Assembly (NCBI GenBank): GCA_036501825.1
Contig: DASXZP010000026.1
Span: forward strand, 310,001 to 374,000
DNA length: 64,000 bases
Reading direction: 5' to 3'
Source: JAFECT01 sp036501825
Lineage (GTDB): Bacteria; Pseudomonadota; Alphaproteobacteria; Caulobacterales; Caulobacteraceae
The notes beneath the pieces are model-generated. The model worked only from the letters and a program-made list of their open reading frames with translations. It searched no databases and was not told the DNA's origin. Shown here in pieces: positions 16,938-24,722 of the stretch (position 1 is the first letter of the stretch; each line of letters opens with the position of its first letter). Made by a program: the position numbers and the translations under genes.

Positions 16938-17837
16938 TTACGCCCCGAACATCCAACCTTCGTCGTGTTCCACCGCCGCGATGTCCTTCTCGCTCGCGCT
17001 TTTCGGCGGTGCAAACGCTGCGCCCAGCTTTCCCGCTTCGTCAAGTTTCGCCAGGGCTTCGGCGACGCCGCGGACGGCGGTGGCGGACTTCACTTCGCCC
17101 GGTTCCGGTTTTGCGGGGAACAGCGGCGTGTAGGTTTCCACGAACAGCGCGCTCAGCGGCTCCACGTCCGCAGGCGTCAGCGCGCGCCAGCCGGTGCCGA
17201 ACGGCCAGACCGCCGCGCTCGCGCCCAATCCGTCGATGATCCGTTTCGCCGCAGCGATGCCCAGCAGCGCCTGGCCGCCGGTGGAACCCGCGCCCTGCAT
17301 CTGCCACACGCTCTTGGCCGCCGCCTTGCCGAGCTTTTGCGTCGCCCGTTCCGTGCGACGAAACTCGCGCACATCGCCGTAGCCGTCGGCGGGTTTGGTT
17401 CCCGCCATCCACCGTTGCGTCTGGCGTTGCGGCGCGCCCCAGAACGGCCGCGCCTCGTCGGTCATCAACCGGTTGACCTTGGCCGCGACGGCAAAGCGGT
17501 TGTTGGTGTTGTCCGGCTTGTCCACGACGTTGGACGCCATGAAGCTCCAGAGCGCCGGCCAGGCGCCGAGCTCGAGCCGCTTCGACGTTCCTTCCGGCAA
17601 GCCCAGCGGGAAGTCGAACGCCACCAGCGCCCGGTCGCCGCGCCGCGCCAGATCGGCCAGGATCGCGCGCAGCAGCGCCTCGCCTTCGGCCCGGGTCGCG
17701 GGGTTGTGCGCCTCGTAGGCCAGACGGAAACGCACGTCGCGCTTCATCACCCCGATCCAGAGCGACTGCTCGCCGGTCTTGCGGCCCTCCGCCGCCGTCC
17801 AGGTCACGACCACATAGGCGCCGAACAGGCGTGCCAC
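16938..17837 (-). CDS. conserved protein of unknown function, possibly DUF429/RNase H-like
   Basis: Encodes 299 residues from the GTG at 17837, preceded by AAAGGA; an in-frame extension upstream lacks conserved features. It starts VARLFGAYVVVTWTAAEGRK, followed by ALVAFDFPLGLP, a layout similar to DUF429 proteins with a ribonuclease H-like fold. In that family the first strand normally ends in Asp; here it is Thr, while the truncated second copy at 19863 keeps Asp. Its first 55 codons and upstream region are duplicated about 2 kb away, beyond the esterase gene. Function unknown; the family call is tentative. Confidence 0.6.
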   Translation of the reverse strand: MARLFGAYVVVTWTAAEGRKTGEQSLWIGVMKRDVRFRLAYEAHNPATRAEGEALLRAILADLARRGDRALVAFDFPLGLPEGTSKRLELGAWPALWSFMASNVVDKPDNTNNRFAVAAKVNRLMTDEARPFWGAPQRQTQRWMAGTKPADGYGDVREFRRTERATQKLGKAAAKSVWQMQGAGSTGGQALLGIAAAKRIIDGLGASAAVWPFGTGWRALTPADVEPLSALFVETYTPLFPAKPEPGEVKSATAVRGVAEALAKLDEAGKLGAAFAPPKSASEKDIAAVEHDEGWMFGA

Positions 17838-17898
17838 GCGAAATCCTTTCGGCTGCCGCCGGGCTTCTAGCGCGAGAGGAGGATTGGGGGGAGGGGCG
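17675..17898 (+). repeat. direct repeat, copy 1 (5' end of unknown gene)
   Basis: About 224 bp covering the first 55 codons and the upstream leader of the gene at 16938-17837. The same sequence recurs at about 19701-19922 with roughly nine of ten bases identical by eye, in the same orientation. The two copies flank the lower-GC esterase gene. Confidence 0.85.
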
Positions 17899-18104
17899 CG
17901 GGTAAGAAATCGCAACCGCCCCTTCAGCGCCGTCGCCCAGGAGTTTCTGGCCCAGCAGAAGGACCGGGCCGAAGTCGGCGAGATCACACAGCACCGCTGC
18001 GAGACGATCGACTCGGTCATCGACCGGATACATTTACGATTTGTAATTTGATCGATCAACAGCTCAAGTATTATACAAATAAATCCATGTCGAGGGGCAG
18101 ATCA

Positions 18105-19637
18105 ATGATGCTGCGATGTGTCTTTGTTGCATTCATTATTGGTCTGACGCCGATTGCCGCAAAGGCAGCAGCTAAACCCATCCAAGTGATGGCGGCGGGC
18201 GCGTCGCCGGAGGGAGTTTGGTCCGGCTCCTTTTCTGTCGAAGGCTGGCAGGGGGGACTGCTGCTGGAGCTCGACAAGGCTTCGGGTCACTGGACTGCCG
18301 CGGCTTCGGTGCAACCGTCCGGAAGGCTTGCAACGCCGCCGGTGGAGAACATCCAAGTTGCCGGGACCAAACTTTCCTTCGAGCTCGCGGTTGAAAATGA
18401 ACGCCTTCGGTTCGAGGGCAGCACCACAGCTCGGGGACTTAAGGGGACTGTGCGCATGGTTGGGAAGTCGCGTCCGGGCCAGTGGTCCGCGGTGAGGCTC
18501 TCAACCCGCTTGGAACCCGGGAAGCTGCCGCCGCCCACCGGCCCATTCCCGGTGGGCCGAAGCCATTTCGTCTGGACAGATGAACAACGGCATGAAGCGG
18601 CCTCACCGAACGCCGCAGAGCGGCGCCGCCTCAGCGTATACGTCTGGTACCCTGCTGCTCACACGGCCAAATGCAAGGCGGCGCCCTACCTGCCCGACCT
18701 CGATGCGATGACCCCCTACCTGCCCATAGAGGTGGCTCAGGCGATTCCCAACGTGAGGATCCCGGCTTGCAGCGACGCTCCTCTCAGCAGCGCTAAGACC
18801 CGCTTTCCCGTGATCATCTTCGCAGGGGGCGACGAATTCAAAGCGCTGGCATATTCCGCTCTACAGATGGATCTTGCGAGTCATGGGTATATCGTCGCGG
18901 CCATTGATTTTCCCTACAACGCGCCCGTAGTCGTTTTTCCCGACAACACCCGGATTACACACGTCGAGGAAGATGCACCGTTACCGCCCGCCGCTGCAGA
19001 CTCGACCGAGGATCCGCGGCAGCGCCAACTAGAACAAGCAAAGGCTGAGTTCGACTACTGGGCGCACGACATTAGCTTCGTCGAGCGCCAGCTCGCCGCG
19101 CTCGATGGCCTTTCCGATTCCATATTCTATCATCGAATCGACACGTTACGGGTCGGGGCATTCGGCCACTCGCGAGGCGGCCTTGCGGTCTTTCACGCGT
19201 GCCAGCTGGACACCGCTATTCACGCCTGTGCGAATCTCGACGGGCGCTACAGAGAGCGGCCGTATCCCTTGTCATCGCCGGCCGATGCCCCTCACCAGCC
19301 GTTTTTATGGATTCGCGGACCGGTCCACGTCTTTACCGACGATGAACTGACACAGAGAAACGTTACGCGGCAACAGTTCCAAGACGAACAGTCACTGCGG
19401 GACTCCATCATGCATGCGACCGGAAAGGGCAGCGCCACCCTTTACATCGACGAGATCGGTTTCGATCACCTCGATTTCACCGATTTTCGCATTCTCGAGA
19501 CGGGAATCTCCGCGGAGCAGCGTGCCGCACGCGAACGCATTCTGGAGATGACGCGCCGCTATTTGCTTGAATTCTTCGGGGAGTTGCGGACGCGTCCGGA
19601 TCGCGATGCATTCCCAGACGCGACGCTCGTCCCGTAG
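18105..19637 (+). CDS. secreted alpha/beta-hydrolase, PAF-acetylhydrolase-like
   Basis: A 510-residue protein with a signal peptide (MLRCVFVAFIIGLTPIAAKA). The first 130 residues after it form a beta-rich domain of unknown type. The catalytic domain follows, with nucleophile Ser356 in FGHSRGG and an extended VYVWYPA start like platelet-activating-factor acetylhydrolase-type hydrolases. Start 18105 has AGGGGCAG about 6 bp upstream; an ATG at 18087 is also possible. Base composition is visibly lower in GC, with an AT-rich promoter region at 18030-18090, unlike its neighbours. It lies between two copies of a host gene's 5' end, which suggests acquisition by transfer. Confidence 0.75.
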   Translation: MMLRCVFVAFIIGLTPIAAKAAAKPIQVMAAGASPEGVWSGSFSVEGWQGGLLLELDKASGHWTAAASVQPSGRLATPPVENIQVAGTKLSFELAVENERLRFEGSTTARGLKGTVRMVGKSRPGQWSAVRLSTRLEPGKLPPPTGPFPVGRSHFVWTDEQRHEAASPNAAERRRLSVYVWYPAAHTAKCKAAPYLPDLDAMTPYLPIEVAQAIPNVRIPACSDAPLSSAKTRFPVIIFAGGDEFKALAYSALQMDLASHGYIVAAIDFPYNAPVVVFPDNTRITHVEEDAPLPPAAADSTEDPRQRQLEQAKAEFDYWAHDISFVERQLAALDGLSDSIFYHRIDTLRVGAFGHSRGGLAVFHACQLDTAIHACANLDGRYRERPYPLSSPADAPHQPFLWIRGPVHVFTDDELTQRNVTRQQFQDEQSLRDSIMHATGKGSATLYIDEIGFDHLDFTDFRILETGISAEQRAARERILEMTRRYLLEFFGELRTRPDRDAFPDATLVP

Positions 19638-19700
19638 AATCCGATGCATGCAGCAGAGGAACACCCTGGCGGGTCCTTACCTGAACCGCGCCGCGCATTT

Positions 19701-19863
19701 GCGCCTCGCCCTCGGCCCGGGTTGCGGGGTTGAGCGCCTCGTAGGCCAGGCGGAAACGCACGTCGCGCTTCATCACCCCGATCCAGAGCGACTGCTCGCC
19801 GGTCTTGCGGCCCTCGGCCGCCGTCCAGTCCACGACCACATATGCGCCGAACAGCCGCGCCAC
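19701..19863 (-). pseudogene. truncated duplicate of the 16938-17837 gene (first ~54 codons)
   Basis: The frame reads VARLFGAYVVVDWTAAEGRK and continues nearly identically to the intact gene through NPATRAEGEA, then loses all similarity and runs on antisense to the esterase gene. The start context and leader are retained but about four fifths of the gene are missing. It differs from the intact copy by Asp for Thr in the first strand. It is probably a remnant of the rearrangement that put the esterase here. Confidence 0.8.
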
Positions 19864-19922
19864 GCGCAATCCTCTCGATTGACCGGCGCTTCTAGCGTGC
19901 GTCGGGGCCCGGGGGGAGGGGC
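19701..19922 (+). repeat. direct repeat, copy 2
   Basis: Second copy of the segment at 17675-17898. Similarity starts at GCGCCTCGCC and ends near GGGGGGAGGGGCG, covering the 5' end and leader of the unknown gene on the opposite strand. Confidence 0.85.
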
Positions 19923-19959
19923 GATGGCGACAATTCGTTCGGACGGTCTGAAACTCGAC

Positions 19960-20529
19960 CTATCCCGTGATGTTCACGAAGGCGTCGGTCTGGCGCCAGC
20001 GGCCCTGGGCGTCCTTGCGGAGATGAACGACCCACCCGCGCATGTCGCCCCCGCCTCCGCGAGCGTGTGCTCCGCGAGATTGTGCGATGTCCGCCAGGGC
20101 CTCCTTTCCGTCAGCGCTCAGCACCGGAAGCGAAAGGCTGAAGATTTCAGGCGCGTCCAAGATCGTCTGGGTAAGATCCATCTGGTTGTGGGCAATCCTG
20201 TTGCTAGAGAGATAAGCGATCACGTCTGAACAGACCCAGGTCCAATCACGCGCATCCTGGCTGACGAACTTTGTCGCCAGGTCCGCTGATGGGGGATCTT
20301 TCTTCATGGCCTTGCGAAGCGCAGCGGCGGTCAGGCCGTCGTCACGAGAACCCGCGTGGCCAAAGACCGCCCACGGCCTTGGGCTCTTGTGATCCTCGAC
20401 ATCCGCCTTCACCACGTCAAGCGCAGCGGCGCAGGCGGCTGCATCGCTTGGCGGGGCGGCCTGCACGGTGGTCGCGCCGGCCGTGGCCATCGCGGCGACA
20501 ACACTCAAGCCCAGCATCCTGAGGATCAT
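19960..20529 (-). CDS. secreted protein of unknown function
   Basis: Encodes 189 residues from the ATG at 20529, which has GGGAGAGG just upstream and begins a signal peptide (MILRMLGLSVVAAMATAGATTVQA). The mature part contains two Cys (DAAACAAAL and WTWVCSDVI) that could form a disulfide, and the segment DARDWTWVCSDVIAYLSSNRIAHNQMDL. No catalytic motif is visible. It is divergent from the oxidoreductase gene at 20690. Confidence 0.65.
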   Translation of the reverse strand: MILRMLGLSVVAAMATAGATTVQAAPPSDAAACAAALDVVKADVEDHKSPRPWAVFGHAGSRDDGLTAAALRKAMKKDPPSADLATKFVSQDARDWTWVCSDVIAYLSSNRIAHNQMDLTQTILDAPEIFSLSLPVLSADGKEALADIAQSRGAHARGGGGDMRGWVVHLRKDAQGRWRQTDAFVNITG

Positions 20530-20689
20530 GCACGCCTCTCCCGGCGGCCCCAACGGCCCGGCTTACCCTGCGCCAGGCCGCCGCAGGGCGCAACAAACCG
20601 CGACTCGATGTGATCCGGGGGCCGCTTGCCTTATGGGGCCTTGGGCGGCAGGGTCCGCCGCGCTCGGCCGGGGGCCGGAAGAGTCGTTG

Positions 20690-21607
20690 ATGAGCAAGGT
20701 TTTAAGAGCTGGCGTGGCCGGCGCCGGGGTGTTCGGCGGCTACCACGCCAACAAGTATATGCAGAGCGACGGCGTCGAGTTGGTCGGGGTCTTTGACCGC
20801 GGGACCGGACGCGCGCTGGAGCTTGCCCAGAAGATCGGCGCCCGCGGCTTCGATGCGGACCACTGGGACGACTTCATCTCGCAGATCGACGTTCTGACCG
20901 TCGCGGCGCCCGCCGAAGCGCACGCAGCGCTGGCGGTGAGGGCGCTGGAACGCGGCGTCCACGTCTATGTCGAAAAGCCGATCGCGCCGACCATTCAAGA
21001 GGCCGAGGCGATCATTGGGGCCGCCAATGAGAACGGCCTTGTCCTTGCCTGCGGTCACCAGGAACGCATCGTCTTCGCCGAAATGGGCCTGTTCGCAACG
21101 CCCGAGCGGCCCACGCGCATCGAGGCCAACCGCCAGGGTCCGTGGACCGGGCGCAGCGTCGACATCTCGGTGGTGCTCGACCTGATGATCCACGACCTCG
21201 ACCTTGCCCTGTCGCTGGGCGACGGTGAAGCGTCGCGCGTCCAGGCGCACTCGCGCGCGTTGCGCGGCGATCTCGCCGACGAGAGCAGGGCGGAAATCAC
21301 TTTCAGGGACGGCATGGTCGCGGCCTTTTCCGCGTCGCGTGCCGCGGACGGTCGCGAACGCACCATGCGGGTTGTCTATCCGTCCGGCGAAGTCGCCATC
21401 GACTTCATGCAGCGCACCTTTGAAAACACCACCCCGTTCAAGCTGAATGCCGGCTTCGCCGAAACGCCGCGCGGCAAGGACCCGCTGGGCGCCAGCGTGT
21501 CGGATTTCCTCGCCGCCGCCCGCGGTGATGCACCGAGACCCGCGGTCACCGGCGAAGAAGCGGTGCGCGCGCTCGCGCTTGCGCTCGCCGTCGACGAAGC
21601 GGCCTGA
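20690..21607 (+). CDS. Gfo/Idh/MocA-family oxidoreductase (WbpB-like)
   Basis: A 305-residue NAD(P)-dependent dehydrogenase. It begins with a Rossmann motif (AGVAGAGVFGGYHANKY) and has the family signature YVEKPIAPTIQEAEAII, whose EKP lysine is catalytic in the family. The C-terminal substrate domain follows, including SVVLDLMIHDLDLAL. It lies 29 bp before a DegT-type aminotransferase. A dehydrogenase plus aminotransferase pair of this kind makes 3-amino sugars such as those of the WbpB/WbpE pathway, but the substrate is not shown by sequence alone. Confidence 0.8.
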   Translation: MSKVLRAGVAGAGVFGGYHANKYMQSDGVELVGVFDRGTGRALELAQKIGARGFDADHWDDFISQIDVLTVAAPAEAHAALAVRALERGVHVYVEKPIAPTIQEAEAIIGAANENGLVLACGHQERIVFAEMGLFATPERPTRIEANRQGPWTGRSVDISVVLDLMIHDLDLALSLGDGEASRVQAHSRALRGDLADESRAEITFRDGMVAAFSASRAADGRERTMRVVYPSGEVAIDFMQRTFENTTPFKLNAGFAETPRGKDPLGASVSDFLAAARGDAPRPAVTGEEAVRALALALAVDEAA

Positions 21608-21636
21608 TTTCCTCCCCCTCACTGAGAGACAACCCC

Positions 21637-22779
21637 ATGCCCACCCCTCCGGCGCCCATCGCCTTCGTCGATCTCATGGCGCAGCAGAAGCGCATCCGTG
21701 GCAAGGTCGAGGCGCGCTTCACCGCCATCCTCGACCACGGCGCCTACATCAATGGGCCCGAGGTGCGTGAACTGGAAGCGGCGCTCTGCGACTTCACCGG
21801 CTGTTCCAAGGCCCTGGCGGTCGGCAACGGCACCGATGCGCTGATCATGCCGATGATGGCGATGGATCTGGGGCCCAAGGACGCGGTGTTCATCCCGGCC
21901 TTCACCTACAACGCCACCTGTTCGGCGGCGATCCTGTCGGGCGCGACGCCGGTGTTCGTGGACGTGCGTGCGTCGGACTACTGCATGGACCCCGCCGATC
22001 TCGAACGCCGTATCGGCGAGGCCAGGGCCCAGGGCTTGAACCCGAAACTGATCATTGCGGTTGATCTGTTCGGCATTCCCGCCGATTACGAGGCCATCTT
22101 CCCGATCGCAGAGAAGCACGGCCTGCTGGTCATGGCCGACGCGGCGCAATCGTTCGGCTGCAAGTACGACGGCCGTTACGCCGGCAATATCGCGCCGGTG
22201 ACGGCGACCAGCTTCTTCCCGGCCAAGTCGCTCGGCTGCTACGGCGACGGCGGCGCCATCATGTTCCGCGACGACAGTCTGTGGGAGGCCTGCGAACAGG
22301 TCCGCTGGCACGGCACCGACGCGCAGCGCAAGGAAAGCGTGCGCCCGGGCATGAACGGCCGCCTCGACTCCATCCAGTGCGCCATCGTCACCGAGAAACT
22401 CGCCATCTTCGGCGAGGAGCTGGAGCGGCGCAATGAACTGGCCGCGCTCTATAACCGCCGCCTGGACGGCGCCTCCGATCCGGTTGATTTTGGAAACAAA
22501 CGCGACAGCGGCTGGGGCTACTACACCGTCGCCATCGACGATCGCGATGCGGTGCAGGCGCGGCTGAAGGACGACGGCGTGCCCAGCGCGATCTACTATC
22601 CGCAGCCGCTGCACACCATGAAGGCCTTCGAGAAGTACGCGCCCGCGGGCGGCATGCCGGTGTCGGAGCGTCTGGCCAACCGCGTGCTGTCCCTGCCGCT
22701 GCACCCCTACCTCAGCGACGCGCAGGCCAACTACGTCTGCGACCGCTTCCTGGCCGCAGTGGAGCGGCGCAACGACTAG
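21637..22779 (+). CDS. DegT/DnrJ/EryC1 sugar aminotransferase (WbpE-like)
   Basis: A 380-residue PLP-dependent aminotransferase. It begins IAFVDLMAQQKRIRGKVEAR and HGAYINGPEVRELE, as in WbpE. Family blocks are GNGTDALIMPMMA, FTYNATCSAA, the PLP-contacting ADAAQSFG, and the Schiff-base lysine in SFFPAKSLGCYGDGGA, then MNGRLDSIQCA. It would place an amino group on a keto-sugar nucleotide for surface polysaccharide synthesis, working with the oxidoreductase upstream. No glycosyltransferase or other polysaccharide gene is next to the pair. Its end overlaps a convergent small gene by 4 bp. Confidence 0.88.
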   Translation: MPTPPAPIAFVDLMAQQKRIRGKVEARFTAILDHGAYINGPEVRELEAALCDFTGCSKALAVGNGTDALIMPMMAMDLGPKDAVFIPAFTYNATCSAAILSGATPVFVDVRASDYCMDPADLERRIGEARAQGLNPKLIIAVDLFGIPADYEAIFPIAEKHGLLVMADAAQSFGCKYDGRYAGNIAPVTATSFFPAKSLGCYGDGGAIMFRDDSLWEACEQVRWHGTDAQRKESVRPGMNGRLDSIQCAIVTEKLAIFGEELERRNELAALYNRRLDGASDPVDFGNKRDSGWGYYTVAIDDRDAVQARLKDDGVPSAIYYPQPLHTMKAFEKYAPAGGMPVSERLANRVLSLPLHPYLSDAQANYVCDRFLAAVERRND

Positions 22780-22961
22780 GCGTCGTCGCCCTTTTTCAGC
22801 ACCGCGATAGCCAGCACCGCGAAGGCTCCGGTCAGGATCCAGAAGCCGTCGTCCACCAGGGTCTGATCAAAAAACTCGGGTCTGAGGCGCACGGCCAGCG
22901 CCAGGCCGGCGAGGGCGCAGGCGAGGAGGGCCAGCAACAGGGTCGGCGCGCCGATCTTCAT
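22776..22961 (-). CDS. small two-helix membrane protein
   Basis: A 61-residue protein with two hydrophobic helices (LLLALLACALAGLALAV and FWILTGAFAVLAIAVL) separated by RLRPEFFDQTLVDDG, with a charged end (KKGDDA). It overlaps the aminotransferase stop by 4 bp on the opposite strand. Composition is that of a real membrane protein, but no family is recognised. Confidence 0.5.
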   Translation of the reverse strand: MKIGAPTLLLALLACALAGLALAVRLRPEFFDQTLVDDGFWILTGAFAVLAIAVLKKGDDA

Positions 22962-23090
22962 GCCCCTCTGACCCGCACGCCCGCTGCTCTATTCCGCCCT
23001 GGCCCATATAGCCGATACCGACTTAACGGCCTCCTGCGACGGCTGCGCAACGGTTCGCCCCTGGCGGGTGAGAGCCCACCAACTCACCCC

Positions 23091-23216
23091 GCTCATCCCG
23101 GCGAATGCCGGGACCCAGATCGTATGGCTCTGGCGCTAGCGGGTCAGTGGCTGGGATGCGGGCAAATTCATGCGGGCGGCGCTTGGATCTGGGTCCCGGC
23201 ATTCGCCGGGATGAGC
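23091..23216. repeat. repeat family C, copy 1
   Basis: Two 30-nt arms (23091-23120 and 23187-23216) are perfect inverted copies. Each arm contains its own hairpin, CCCGGC-GAAT-GCCGGG. The 66-bp centre differs from that of copy 2. It fills most of the gap between two gene 3' ends (22962-23229), so it may also end transcripts. Confidence 0.9.
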
Positions 23217-23229
23217 GGAGGGTGAGGGG

Positions 23230-23805
23230 TTATTCGTCCTCGTCGTCCGGGTAGGCCTCGTCCCGGGCCTTCGCCTTGGCCTTGGAGCGCTTGATCACCG
23301 CGTCCACGTGGCTGAGCCACCGCCGGCCCGAGCGCACGGCGTCGGCGGGGCTGTCGCTGTCGGGGCGGTGAGACGAGCCCACGCCCCACAGGTCGAGCTC
23401 GAATTCCGGAAACCGCGCGTCGGCGAAGATCAGGCGCAGGGTCACATGGTCGGCGTCGCCGTCCACCGCATCGAGCGGCCGGCGCGCCTCGCCGCGCGCG
23501 ACGCGGGCCGCCACATGGCCGTCGACGATCAGCTCGGCCCCGTCGATCTCCTCGAAGGCGTAGACCAGGCCCGACGCGCCGCGATCCCACAACACCGCGA
23601 GCTGTCGCGCATCGAAACGGATGCCGGCCGCGCGGCCGTCGGAGGGATCGACCGCGATCGCATCGGGCGCGCCGCCCAGCACCTGGCGCAGGTTGCGCTT
23701 GAGCCGGCGCGCCGTCTCGAACCACCAGCCCACCGCCATGGCGAGCACGGTCAGCGCCGCCCCCGCCACCGCCAACTGCAAGATCGTGCGCAGCAGTTCG
23801 GTCAC
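23230..23805 (-). CDS. membrane-anchored protein of unknown function
   Basis: Encodes 191 residues starting with the GTG at 23805, which overlaps the xthA stop as GTGA. An N-terminal helix (TILQLAVAGAALTVLAMAVGWWF) anchors it; the rest is a soluble domain (VLGGAPDAIAVDPSDGRAAGI, ELDLWGVGSSH) ending in a charged tail (DEAYPDDEDE). Its tight coupling to xthA suggests cotranscription. No known family is recognised. Confidence 0.65.
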   Translation of the reverse strand: MTELLRTILQLAVAGAALTVLAMAVGWWFETARRLKRNLRQVLGGAPDAIAVDPSDGRAAGIRFDARQLAVLWDRGASGLVYAFEEIDGAELIVDGHVAARVARGEARRPLDAVDGDADHVTLRLIFADARFPEFELDLWGVGSSHRPDSDSPADAVRSGRRWLSHVDAVIKRSKAKAKARDEAYPDDEDE

Positions 23806-24584
23806 GCGAGGTTGAGCTCCACCGTCACCGGCACGTGGTCCGACGGCTTTTCCCGCGCGCGCATGTCGCGGTGGGTGGTGATCGAGGCGAGCTTGTCCGC
23901 CGCCTGGGGCGACAGGAACGCGTGGTCGATGCGGATGCCGTGGTTCTTCTGCCAGGCGCCGGCCTGATAGTCCCAGAAGGTATAGGTCCCCGGCGCCTCG
24001 CCCGCCGCCTTGTGCGCCTCGACGAAGCCGAGGTTCATCAGCGCGCGCCACGCCGCGCGGGTCTCCGGCTGGAACAGGGCGTCGCCCATCCAGGACGCGG
24101 GATTGTCGCAGTCGGTGGGCTCGGGGATCACGTTGAAGTCGCCGGCCAGGACCAGGGCTTCCTCGAACGCCAGCAGGCCGATGGCGTGCGCCCTTAAGCG
24201 TCCCATCCAGCGCAGTTTGTAGTCGAACTTGTCGGTCCCGACCGGATTGCCGTTGGGCAGGTAGATCGAGGCGACCCGGACCGGCACGGGCGCTTCGACC
24301 AGCGCCTCGAGGTAGCGGGCATGGTCGTCGCTCTCCTCGCCGGGCAGGCCGCGGCGGACATCCGACAGGGGGAACTTCGAGAGCAGGGCCACGCCGTTGT
24401 ACGACTTCTGGCCGTGGACCTCGACGTTATAGCCAAGACTTTCAAACGGTTCGCGCGGGAACTTCTCGTCGACGCACTTGATCTCCTGCAGGCAAGCCAC
24501 GTCCGGCGTCTCCTCGCGGAAGAAGTCGAGCACCGTCTCCAGCCGCGCATTGACGGAGTTCACGTTCCAGGTGGCGATCCGCAT
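23802..24584 (-). CDS. xthA: exodeoxyribonuclease III
   Basis: A 260-residue AP endonuclease/3'-5' exonuclease of base-excision repair. The family pattern is complete: MRIATWNVNSVNARL, ACLQEIKCVDEKFP with the metal-binding Glu, GDFNVIPEPTDCDN, and YTFWDYQAGAWQKNHGIRIDHAFLS ending in SDHVPV. The ATG at 24584 is the standard N-terminus; upstream in-frame codons add nothing conserved. It is translationally coupled to the downstream membrane protein gene. Confidence 0.93.
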   Translation of the reverse strand: MRIATWNVNSVNARLETVLDFFREETPDVACLQEIKCVDEKFPREPFESLGYNVEVHGQKSYNGVALLSKFPLSDVRRGLPGEESDDHARYLEALVEAPVPVRVASIYLPNGNPVGTDKFDYKLRWMGRLRAHAIGLLAFEEALVLAGDFNVIPEPTDCDNPASWMGDALFQPETRAAWRALMNLGFVEAHKAAGEAPGTYTFWDYQAGAWQKNHGIRIDHAFLSPQAADKLASITTHRDMRAREKPSDHVPVTVELNLA

Positions 24585-24722
24585 GGGGGCAGCGCGACTC
24601 CTCGGGGGCAAACCCCAAGGCTAGGGGCCGCGGGCCGCCGCCTCAAGGGCGCGGATTGCCGGCTTCCCCCTCGCGCGGCGCCAGACGGTAAGGCATTGTT
24701 CCCAAAACCACCGAGGGGCCCC

